Below are positions 12,905 to 19,336 of a stretch of 19,607 nt of DNA, one piece after another. The position numbers and the translations under genes were made by a program. The stretch spans positions 1 to 19,607 of the forward strand of contig DAOM01000214.1 of assembly GCA_002501855.1 (NCBI GenBank), in the 5' to 3' direction. The notes beneath the pieces were generated by a model, which saw nothing but the letters and a program-made list of their open reading frames with translations, ran no database searches and was not told the origin of the DNA. The stretch is from Candidatus Nitrosopolaris nunavutensis. GTDB taxonomy: Archaea > Thermoproteota > Nitrososphaeria > Nitrososphaerales > Nitrososphaeraceae. How positions within the stretch are numbered: position 1 is the stretch's first letter; every line of letters starts with the position of its first letter.

Positions 12905-13909
12905 ATGTCTGCCAAAAGATGGCTGGATGCACAGGTTAAAATCGATCCAATTAAAAACCAATCCGTCGCAGTGATCGGCTACGGTATTCAAGGTCGTGCC
13001 CAAGCGAGCAATATGAAAGATTCCGGAATCGACGTAATTATTGGTCTGAGAAAAGATGGCAAGACCTGGAAATTAGCAGAGCAGGACGGTCACAAAGTAA
13101 TGGGCATACCAGAAGCCGTAGCTGGCGCCGATATCATCCATATTTTGATTCCCGACATGGAACAGGCAGATACCTACTCCAAATATATTGCTCCATATAT
13201 GACAGAAGGAAATGCACTTAGCTTTTCTCACGGGGCGGCAATTCACTGGAAATGGATAGTCCCCCCGAAAACTGCGGATGTGATCATGGTAGCCCCTAAA
13301 GGTCCAGGACAACTGGTGCGAGAATTATATCAACAAGGTTTTGGCACCCCATCTTTGGTCGCCGTGCATCAGGATCATACAGAAAAAGCTTGGGATAGGG
13401 TGTTGGCAATGGCGAAAGGTATCGGTAGCACGAGACCAGGAGTAATTCAAACTTCCTTTAAAGAGGAGGTCGAAACGGACTGGTTTGGTGAGCAGGTAGA
13501 TCTTTGTGGGGGCGCACACTCTCTGGTGAAGGATGCTTTTGAAACGCTAGTAGACGCAGGATACCAACCTGAAATTGCGTACTTCGAATGTCTTCATGAA
13601 CTAAAATTAATAGTAGATCTTATTCAAAAATATGGGATTACTGGCATGTATAAACGTGTAAGTGAAACCGCCAGATATGGTGGATTGACCAGAGGGCCAA
13701 GGGTGGTTAATGAGGAATCAAGAAATAGAATGAAGGAGATTTTAAAAGAAATTCAATCAGGCCAGTTCGCAGAAGAGTGGGTTAGTGTTTACAAGAAAGA
13801 GGGAAAAAACTCGTTCGCTCGATACATGAAAGATCTTGAAAATCACGAAGTAGAAAAGGTTGGAAAAGTTATGCGCAAGATGATGTGGCCAGATTCGCAG
13901 GAGAATTAA
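12905..13909 (+). CDS. ilvC: Ketol-acid reductoisomerase, class I
   Basis: KARI isomerises and reduces acetolactate or acetohydroxybutyrate to the dihydroxy acid, the second step of valine and isoleucine synthesis, using Mg and NAD(P)H. The 334-aa length marks the short class I form. The Rossmann motif is GYGIQG (25-30), and the loop GLRKDGKTW with R49-K50 suggests NADPH use. H109 in SHG and the APKGPG loop belong to the active site. The knotted C-terminal domain supplies the metal ligands D192 and E196 (TDWFGEQVDLCGG) and E228 and E232 (ECLHE). A TATA box 26 nt before the ATG predicts a leaderless monocistronic transcript. Confidence 0.96.
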   Translation: MSAKRWLDAQVKIDPIKNQSVAVIGYGIQGRAQASNMKDSGIDVIIGLRKDGKTWKLAEQDGHKVMGIPEAVAGADIIHILIPDMEQADTYSKYIAPYMTEGNALSFSHGAAIHWKWIVPPKTADVIMVAPKGPGQLVRELYQQGFGTPSLVAVHQDHTEKAWDRVLAMAKGIGSTRPGVIQTSFKEEVETDWFGEQVDLCGGAHSLVKDAFETLVDAGYQPEIAYFECLHELKLIVDLIQKYGITGMYKRVSETARYGGLTRGPRVVNEESRNRMKEILKEIQSGQFAEEWVSVYKKEGKNSFARYMKDLENHEVEKVGKVMRKMMWPDSQEN

Positions 13910-14034
13910 TACCTGCTGCTCAAATACAAATCTATTTGATGATCAAGTTTGGTGCACCACTCTAGGGCATACCTTTGATTATTCCATTTTCTCCGGATAT
14001 CCTTATAAACAATCCCAATTATTAGTGAAAAGAA
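13910..14034. other. Gap between convergent ilvC and eL40
   Basis: This is a short AT-rich intergenic stretch. No gene, tRNA or clear terminator was recognised in it. Confidence 0.3.
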
Positions 14035-14202
14035 TTATTTCTTGACTCCCAAAGTCCGGTTTTTGAGCCTCATGTGGCTTCCATGACATTTTCTGCACCT
14101 TGTGGAAGAGATGGGATTCTTTACACCGCATTTAAAGCAGACTTTAAAGAACAGTCTGCGCTGTTGCGCTATCTGTTTCTTGGTAGCATCCGTAATCGGC
14201 AA
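14035..14202 (-). CDS. rpl40e: Ribosomal protein eL40 (L40e)
   Basis: This zinc-binding protein of the large ribosomal subunit is found in archaea and eukaryotes. The 55-aa product starts MPITDATKKQIAQQRRLFFK, the usual archaeal opening. It has the zinc site C22/C25 and C36/C39 (CFKCG and CRKCH) and ends with the basic HMRLKNRTLGVKK. The start is TTG at 14202, with a GAGG about 6 nt upstream. Because of its length and non-ATG start it is easily overlooked, and a spurious open frame lies over it on the plus strand at 14074-14259. Another short frame runs upstream on the same strand. The family call is very strong. Confidence 0.93.
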   Translation of the reverse strand: MPITDATKKQIAQQRRLFFKVCFKCGVKNPISSTRCRKCHGSHMRLKNRTLGVKK

Positions 14203-14371
14203 TATTTTCCTCGGCTAACCATGGACAAAACCTTGATTTGTACCTTTCTATTCGTTTAACAAGCCAAAGCGAGTATCTGAATGCCCATCATTGCCGAGTC
14301 TAGATAACAGCTCAGCCTGTCTCATCTTTGCGGTATGCTCTGTGCCTGTAATCAGGTTATTTACAAAAACC

Positions 14372-14378
14372 TTTATTC
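14372..14378 (+). promoter_or_regulatory. TATA-like promoter of the 119-aa gene
   Basis: TTTATTC is centred about 31 nt upstream of the ATG at 14406, consistent with a very short leader. Confidence 0.35.
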
Positions 14379-14405
14379 ATTTCAAGATTCGTATAGTAAA
14401 AAATC

Positions 14406-14765
14406 ATGTTCGATCAAAAAACGGGGAATAGTTTTAAACTTTGGGTCTATCCCTATCCTATGCACGACTATTTTGAGATAGATCGTCTGATCGAAGATCT
14501 CGCCAAAATATATTCTACTGCATGTGCTACCACTTGCTTTAAGCTATCGAAAACCAAGATGCCCACGAGGGCAGAATTCCGGACCAAAGTTGTAGAATTC
14601 ATGGAACATTTCGAATATACATTGTCGACCTTTCCGCAAGGCCCAGAAATCGATCAATTTAGAGATTACGCTAGGGGGATCCTTCGAAAGGAGATTGAAA
14701 AGGTGCTTCAAGGGGAAAACAAAGAAGTTGAGCGACGTTACAAGTATTATGTAGAGTACAATTAG
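14406..14765 (+). CDS. 119-aa hypothetical protein, mostly helical
   Basis: Not recognised. After a strand-like start (FKLWVYPYPMHDYF) the protein is predicted by eye to be helical: about 24-40, about 54-75 (AEFRTKVVEFMEHFEYTLS), and a long charged helix at about 82-115 (DQFRDYARGILRKEIEKVL then KEVERRYKYY). There is no signal peptide, no membrane segment and no metal motif; its two cysteines, in STACATTCF, are four residues apart. It is soluble and basic/acidic balanced. It lies 186 bp upstream of the FBP aldolase/phosphatase gene, which has its own TATA box, so co-transcription is not required. The consistent coding character and ATG with an upstream TATA-like element make it a likely real gene of unknown role. 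Confidence 0.65.
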   Translation: MFDQKTGNSFKLWVYPYPMHDYFEIDRLIEDLAKIYSTACATTCFKLSKTKMPTRAEFRTKVVEFMEHFEYTLSTFPQGPEIDQFRDYARGILRKEIEKVLQGENKEVERRYKYYVEYN

Positions 14766-14922
14766 GTGTGTACGTTTTCTTCGTAGATTTGGGGAGAGGG
14801 ATAGGTCGGTCTGCCTTTACGCAAATGCTGTGTGAGCTCATATTAAATTTAAATTATCAACTCATTTGGTGTCAGGTTCGAGCCGCTAGCCTAAGAGATC
14901 ATGTGTCACATTATTAGAAAGG

Positions 14923-14929
14923 TTTTAAA
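14923..14929 (+). promoter_or_regulatory. TATA box of the FBP aldolase/phosphatase gene
   Basis: TTTTAAA is centred 26 nt upstream of the ATG at 14952. It decides the start: the earlier in-frame ATG at 14901 lies upstream of this box. Confidence 0.5.
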
Positions 14930-14951
14930 CTTGAGGCAGGAGAGTTTCGAT

Positions 14952-16085
14952 ATGCGAATTACACTATCAGCAATTAAAGCAGACATCGGAGGAATCGGTG
15001 GTCATACTCGCCCAAGTGAAGAACTGGTTGGGACAGTTAGAAGCTTTGTTGGAAGAAAGGCAAAAGATCTGTTAATCGATTATTATGTAGGTTATACAGG
15101 GGACGATATTCATATTATCATGAGTCATACTCTCAGCGTCGATAACGATAGAGTCCATAAACTTGCTTGGGATGCATTTACAGAAGGGACTATAGTTGCT
15201 AAAGAACAAGGGTTGTACGGTGCCGGCCAGGACCTCCTGAAGGATTCGTTTTCAGGTAATGTGAGAGGAATGGGTCCAGGGGTAGCAGAGATCGAGATGG
15301 AGGAGCGGCCAAGTGAAGTTTTCTGTATCTTTGCCGCAGACAAGACGGAACCTGGTGCATTTAACTTTCCGATGTGGCGTATATTTGTCGATTCAAGAAG
15401 TAATACAGGTCTACTTATTAATGAAAAGCTGGCCGCTGGAGTAACTTTCAGGATAATGGATGTGATTGGTGGTAAGATAGCAGACCTAAAAATGTGGGAA
15501 GACAAGCCAGATCTCGAAGCAGCACTTATGTATCCTGGAAGATATGTGATACAATCAGTTCTTTCATCTGATGGAGACCATATTGTATCGGCATCGACTG
15601 ATAGGTTACACAACATTGCAGGTACATATGTGGGGAAGGATGATCCAATAGCTATCGTGCGGACACAAAAGGATTTTCCAGCAACCGAGGAGACAGGCAG
15701 TGCATTTAACAATCCTCACTTTGTCGCAGGAAACACAAGGGGTAGCCATCATATGCCGCTCATGCCAGTCAAATTGAATTCGGCAGCTAGCTTAAATTAT
15801 TCCTTGCCAATTGTTTCATGCATAGTATTCAGCATGCATAACGGGAAAATGACCGGTCCTCTTGACGGGTTTGGCACCACAGACTGGGATCTGCAACGAA
15901 TGATGGCAGCTGAAAGAGCAATAATCATGCGTAACCAAGGATTCATTCACCCTGCGACGCTCGTGCCAGAAGAACTGGAGTACAATAAGGGATATGAAGC
16001 AAGAATGTCAAAACTCAACAAGAAATTCAAGCCTCTAGCAGGAGAATCAAACCAGAACAAACACAACAGCAAAGTACAGGAATAG
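14952..16085 (+). CDS. fbp: Fructose-1,6-bisphosphate aldolase/phosphatase (archaeal bifunctional, type V FBPase)
   Basis: The enzyme condenses DHAP and glyceraldehyde 3-phosphate and then removes the 1-phosphate, giving fructose 6-phosphate; this makes gluconeogenesis one-way. The 377-aa form begins MRITLSAIKADIGGIGGHTRPS, the family's standard opening with Mg-binding D11 and H18. More metal and phosphate sites follow, including D51-D52. The segment Y226-V-G-K229-D230-D231 contains the tyrosine and the Schiff-base lysine used in the aldolase half-reaction. The GFGTTDWDLQR stretch near the C-terminus is also conserved. Adding the 17 residues from 14901 would give an atypical N-terminus before the TATA box. 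Triosephosphate isomerase follows after 9 nt, supplying its substrates. Confidence 0.94.
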   Translation: MRITLSAIKADIGGIGGHTRPSEELVGTVRSFVGRKAKDLLIDYYVGYTGDDIHIIMSHTLSVDNDRVHKLAWDAFTEGTIVAKEQGLYGAGQDLLKDSFSGNVRGMGPGVAEIEMEERPSEVFCIFAADKTEPGAFNFPMWRIFVDSRSNTGLLINEKLAAGVTFRIMDVIGGKIADLKMWEDKPDLEAALMYPGRYVIQSVLSSDGDHIVSASTDRLHNIAGTYVGKDDPIAIVRTQKDFPATEETGSAFNNPHFVAGNTRGSHHMPLMPVKLNSAASLNYSLPIVSCIVFSMHNGKMTGPLDGFGTTDWDLQRMMAAERAIIMRNQGFIHPATLVPEELEYNKGYEARMSKLNKKFKPLAGESNQNKHNSKVQE

Positions 16086-16094
16086 TGGGGGCAG

Positions 16095-16772
16095 TTGAGG
16101 CTTCCTCTTATTATTATCAATTTTAAAAATTACCCAGAAACCTATGGCCAAAACACTATTGAGTTGTCGAAAGTAGCTCAGAAAGTTGCCAACGATACGA
16201 AAGTAGAGATTGTTTTGGCTCCGCCGCAAGCATCAATCGCTGCTGTAAGTCAGATCGTCCCAATCCCAATTCTGTGCCAACATCTCGACGATGCGCCCGA
16301 AGGTGCCGCTACAGGCTTCTTCATTCCTGAAATGGCCAAGTCTTTCGGAGCTAGTGGTTCGCTCCTGAATCATAGCGAACATAGACTAGGGAGACAAACC
16401 ATCCGTAAGCTAATCGAACGTCTCCGCACTCTGCAGATGACTTCGGTAGTTTGTGCCAAAACTCCTGACGAGGTAGCAAATATTGCAAAGTTTCGCCCTG
16501 ACTTTATTGCGATCGAACCTCCTGAATTAATTGGATCAGGAAAAGCTGTTTCGAAACATAATCCCTCACTCATTACGCGTTCAGTAGAAGCAAAAGCCCG
16601 GTATTCTAGTTCTACAAAGCTAATTTGCGGCGCCGGAATTGTGGAAAAAATCGATGTCAGCAGCGCAGCTCGACTTGGTGCAGAGGGGATTCTAGTAGCA
16701 AGTGGCATAGTAAAATCACACTCTTGGAGCGAGAAAATCTACGAATTGGCTTCCGGATTTAACGACCAGTAA
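16095..16772 (+). CDS. tpiA: Triosephosphate isomerase, archaeal short form
   Basis: The enzyme interconverts DHAP and glyceraldehyde 3-phosphate. At 225 aa it has the short archaeal form, usually tetrameric, versus about 250 aa in bacteria. The catalytic set is N9 and K11 (INFKNY), H93 in NHSE and E141 in IEPPELIG, with the phosphate loop at GAGI (179-182) and ILVASGIV. The start is TTG: the first strand RLPLIIINFK begins immediately, leaving no room for a later start, and the stop of the preceding gene is only 9 nt upstream. It forms a two-gene gluconeogenic unit with fbp. The assignment is certain; the start is nearly so. Confidence 0.95.
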   Translation: MRLPLIIINFKNYPETYGQNTIELSKVAQKVANDTKVEIVLAPPQASIAAVSQIVPIPILCQHLDDAPEGAATGFFIPEMAKSFGASGSLLNHSEHRLGRQTIRKLIERLRTLQMTSVVCAKTPDEVANIAKFRPDFIAIEPPELIGSGKAVSKHNPSLITRSVEAKARYSSSTKLICGAGIVEKIDVSSAARLGAEGILVASGIVKSHSWSEKIYELASGFNDQ

Positions 16773-16821
16773 TCAATCGACTACTGTTCTAGAACAGAAG
16801 CCTAAGAAAGTTCCTTTAAGA

Positions 16822-17079
16822 CTAAACTCCAATTTCTTTCGCTAATTTGATAAGCTTCTTGCCATCTCCTGTGAGTTTGTTATATACCTTGTTCTTGACG
16901 ACTTTTCTTTGGACCAATCCATTACGTTGCGCCTTCAATAAAAGTTTATGACCATAACCATATGCTCCTAGTCTCTGGAGTAATTCTCGAGTCGGATATT
17001 CCGAATATCCTATAGTCTTTAAAAGTCTGACGATAGCTCTCTCTCTAACGAGCAGCCGCAATAGTTGTACCTGTTTCAC
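16822..17079 (-). CDS. Small winged-helix DNA-binding protein
   Basis: This 85-aa basic protein fits one winged-helix domain. Helix 1 covers about 3-22 (QLLRLLVRERAIVRLLKTIG). The turn follows in YSEYPTRELLQRLGAYGYG. The recognition helix is HKLLLKAQRNGLV, the wing is QRKVVKNKVYNKLT, and a final helix runs GKKLIKLAKEIG. It is likely a transcription factor or nucleoid-type DNA binder; the target is unknown. The start is GTG at 17079, supported by a TATA-like TTAAATAA on the minus strand about 25 nt upstream (17101-17108). It converges with the triosephosphate isomerase gene. It shares fold and length with the minus-strand regulator at 1194-1451 but little sequence. Confidence 0.65.
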   Translation of the reverse strand: MKQVQLLRLLVRERAIVRLLKTIGYSEYPTRELLQRLGAYGYGHKLLLKAQRNGLVQRKVVKNKVYNKLTGDGKKLIKLAKEIGV

Positions 17080-17436
17080 AATATCATGAGGATAAAGAAA
17101 TTATTTAATCGTTACTAATGATTGGCAACAATGTATTTTTATTTCTTAAACATTTTAGTGTCACGATCTCCGATCTAGTCTATTAAGGGTGCAGTGCAGT
17201 AGACCGCATATCATATTTGAATATTTGCAAGCCAGCTTCTTTTTGGCAGCAAAGTATCATCGGTATTGTGAGCAGGTACTTTTTCACCTCAGACAGGCTA
17301 CGAAACCTGATATGAAAAAAGATAAGCTGGTCCAATAGGTTTTTTGATCAAAAACTGTCTAATCAATAATTTGGAACGTTGGGAGGTAATGTCAAGCGTT
17401 TATGCAATCATGGCCTGGACTCTGTTCTTGTCGGAT
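17080..17436. other. Intergenic region with a promoter, a perfect A/T palindrome and an SD-like site
   Basis: Besides the minus-strand TATA-like element at 17101-17108, it holds the perfect 14-bp palindrome TTTTTGATCAAAAA (17341-17354). An SD-like GGGAGGT (17381-17387) lies directly before an ATG at 17389, which opens a 20-codon hydrophobic frame ending at 17451. The SD spacing is too short to be convincing. No RNA gene was recognised. Confidence 0.35.
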
Positions 17437-18573
17437 CTAATCCTTTGCTGATCTCGAGACAGGCCCAGTTCGCATCTTAGCCTCAATATCTGTTATAAGA
17501 TTGGTCATGTCAGGTTTGTGCGAGTTTAGATACTCGTGCCCCTTGTCCTTTAACCTAATTTGAAAGAGTCTCAAATCTCTGTGTTCATCAAAGAACTGCT
17601 CTATCATTGCGGTTCCGTGCTTCGTAGGGTTAATAAGCTGGTCAAAACATTCGATCGTTGCATTAACATCACCTTTTTCTATTGATTCTTTCGCTTTTCC
17701 AAGGACCTCGATAATATCCCTTAACTGTTTTACAGGTGCAGATACTTCCTTGCTGTGACCAAAAAAACCAACGCGTTTAGCCACTCCTACTTTATCGGCG
17801 ATCTCCTTGACTAATTCGTAATACTCTTCTTTACTTGTGAAAAAACCATGGATTTCTTTACTTTCTTTTCTTACAGTCAATCCTTTCATTGATAACCGCA
17901 TAAAAGCGTCTTCGACCTCCGATTTGTCCATGCCTGTAACCCAGACGATTTTACCTACATGGTTGTAGCCTTGTCTTATCGACTCTAGGACTACAACTTC
18001 AATGATACGTCTAAAGCCTTCCTCTGCTTTCGCGTTCTCAAAGTCTCTATCGCGGACGGCTCGCTTTGCATATGATATATCTATCTCTATTGAACGCTTG
18101 AGAGCTTCCATGCCTTCGTCCACCTTTCCGACAACCGTCAGATAGCATGCTTTGTTATACCATGACATTCCGTCGTTGGGATTAATATCAATTGCTTTTT
18201 CGCACGCTTCGACTGCTTTCTCGTAATTATTCATTCTATAATACGCTAACCCTTTCAAATTCCACGCTTCCCCGTTATTGACATCTACGTCTAACGCTTT
18301 GTCGTACGAGGAAATGGCAACGGGGTATTGAGCAAGATGAAAATGCGCGTATCCTTTTTTAATCCACGAGTCTACATATTTTGGGTCAATTCTTAAAGCC
18401 AGCTCAAAACTGCGAATAGCATCTTCTAACTTTTCGCTCGCCATTTGGTTTACGCCTTTCTGATACAGGTCACGCTTTTGGAACTCCGAATTGTCATCGT
18501 AATTCACATGATTTGTGGTTTCAGAAGCTGGGTTAGACCTTGGCTTAGGCTTCCTTCCCAGGAATTTGCCCAT
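17437..18573 (-). CDS. TPR-repeat protein with a possible winged-helix segment
   Basis: Tetratricopeptide repeats bind partner proteins. The 378-aa product has a polar N-terminal tail (about 1-33). About four TPR units follow at roughly 34-67, 68-101, 102-135 and 136-169, each with the W/Y...G...Y...A...Y/F...A pattern and Pro at the end (RIDPKYVDSW, DINPNDGMSW). After residue 185 comes a segment resembling a winged helix: RQGYNHVGKIVWVTGMDKSEVEDAFMRL, then a wing TVRKESKEIHGFF. A charged helical C-terminus ends the protein. It may be an adaptor linking DNA or RNA to other proteins. ATG 18573 has a TATA-like TATTTATC 27 nt upstream. It is divergent from TFE-beta. The repeats are certain and the winged helix probable. 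Confidence 0.8.
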   Translation of the reverse strand: MGKFLGRKPKPRSNPASETTNHVNYDDNSEFQKRDLYQKGVNQMASEKLEDAIRSFELALRIDPKYVDSWIKKGYAHFHLAQYPVAISSYDKALDVDVNNGEAWNLKGLAYYRMNNYEKAVEACEKAIDINPNDGMSWYNKACYLTVVGKVDEGMEALKRSIEIDISYAKRAVRDRDFENAKAEEGFRRIIEVVVLESIRQGYNHVGKIVWVTGMDKSEVEDAFMRLSMKGLTVRKESKEIHGFFTSKEEYYELVKEIADKVGVAKRVGFFGHSKEVSAPVKQLRDIIEVLGKAKESIEKGDVNATIECFDQLINPTKHGTAMIEQFFDEHRDLRLFQIRLKDKGHEYLNSHKPDMTNLITDIEAKMRTGPVSRSAKD

Positions 18574-18596
18574 CAAGATTTATTGCTGTTCTCGCT

Positions 18597-18604
18597 GATA
18601 AATA
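18597..18604 (-). promoter_or_regulatory. TATA-like promoter of the TPR gene
   Basis: TATTTATC on the minus strand lies about 27 nt before the ATG at 18573, indicating a leaderless transcript and favouring that ATG over the TTG one codon earlier. Confidence 0.45.
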
Positions 18605-18722
18605 GATTTGGAGTCTGTTTCATTCCCCAAGCATAATCTCCGTATCATTTTCCAGCCAACTCCGCTTGGTGTTTAGATTTGCCAAATGCGACTGCAAAAC
18701 GATTATTTAGCAGTACAGCGCC

Positions 18723-18730
18723 TATAAGTA
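18723..18730 (+). promoter_or_regulatory. TATA-like promoter of the TFE-beta gene
   Basis: TATAAGTA is centred 22 nt upstream of the GTG start at 18748. It faces away from the TPR promoter, so the 174-bp gap holds two divergent promoters. Confidence 0.45.
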
Positions 18731-18747
18731 TACTCGGGGTTATCTAA

Positions 18748-19236
18748 GTGAAATTAAATGATGCTGACGTAGAAGGCTTGACAGGAAAAAGTTTTAGAAT
18801 TATAATCAACAATGGAAAAGCTGGTATCCTTCAATCACAATTATGGAAGGAACTTGATCTGACTAGTCGTGATGGTTCACGGGTGGCCATCCGTCTTGAA
18901 AAAAGGTCTCTTATAAAGCGTGAGAAAATATTAGAAAACGGACGATGGACTTATAAACTCTTTGCCGTCAAATTACCCGTCGGCACCCAAACTATCGAAG
19001 AGGCTCCCTGCCTGACATGTCCCGTCGAACATATGTGTTCAGTTGACGCTCACTATAGTCCTAATAGTTGTAACCTAATTGAAAATTGGATTGTAGTTTC
19101 TTTTGATTCTGCAACCCAACAAGAAGAACAGCATCAAAAACACCCTGTGCAAGAAATTGTCCCAGAACATCATGATGACCCAATTAGAAGTAACGTAAAT
19201 GAGGCTGAGCTATTAGTCACAGAGTCCAAATCATAG
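18748..19236 (+). CDS. Transcription factor E beta subunit, RPC39/RPC34-like
   Basis: TFE-beta, the archaeal relative of Pol III subunit RPC39, pairs with TFE-alpha to help RNA polymerase melt promoter DNA. The 162-aa protein has one winged helix at about 8-75 (a GKAGILQSQLWKELDLTSRDG turn, then the recognition helix RVAIRLEKRSLI and wing). The cluster motif is C88-x2-C91-x5-C97-x10-C108, reading PCLTCPVEHMC and SPNSCNLIENWI, which matches the [4Fe-4S] site of RPC39. The GTG start follows a TATA-like box. The acidic, His/Gln-rich tail after residue 120 is not part of the known core. The motif match is very strong; an unusual feature is the tail. Confidence 0.88.
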   Translation: MKLNDADVEGLTGKSFRIIINNGKAGILQSQLWKELDLTSRDGSRVAIRLEKRSLIKREKILENGRWTYKLFAVKLPVGTQTIEEAPCLTCPVEHMCSVDAHYSPNSCNLIENWIVVSFDSATQQEEQHQKHPVQEIVPEHHDDPIRSNVNEAELLVTESKS

Positions 19237-19336
19237 ATGGCAAAACACCAATCGAACAAAGCTATTAAAAATTAACAAGAAATGAGGAAATCGCAGCACT
19301 TATATTTATCTATTTGATTACTTTGAAATTTCTTAG

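Noticed and set aside
14074..14259. 61-aa plus-strand frame
   Set aside because: It is the antisense shadow of the eL40 gene.
14872..14890. tRNA-like GGTTCGAGCC (T-loop look-alike)
   Set aside because: The flanking bases do not form a T stem and no acceptor, D or anticodon arm can be drawn upstream.
15125..15712. 195-aa minus-strand frame
   Set aside because: It is antisense to the well-conserved FBP aldolase/phosphatase; Ser/Pro-rich shadow composition.
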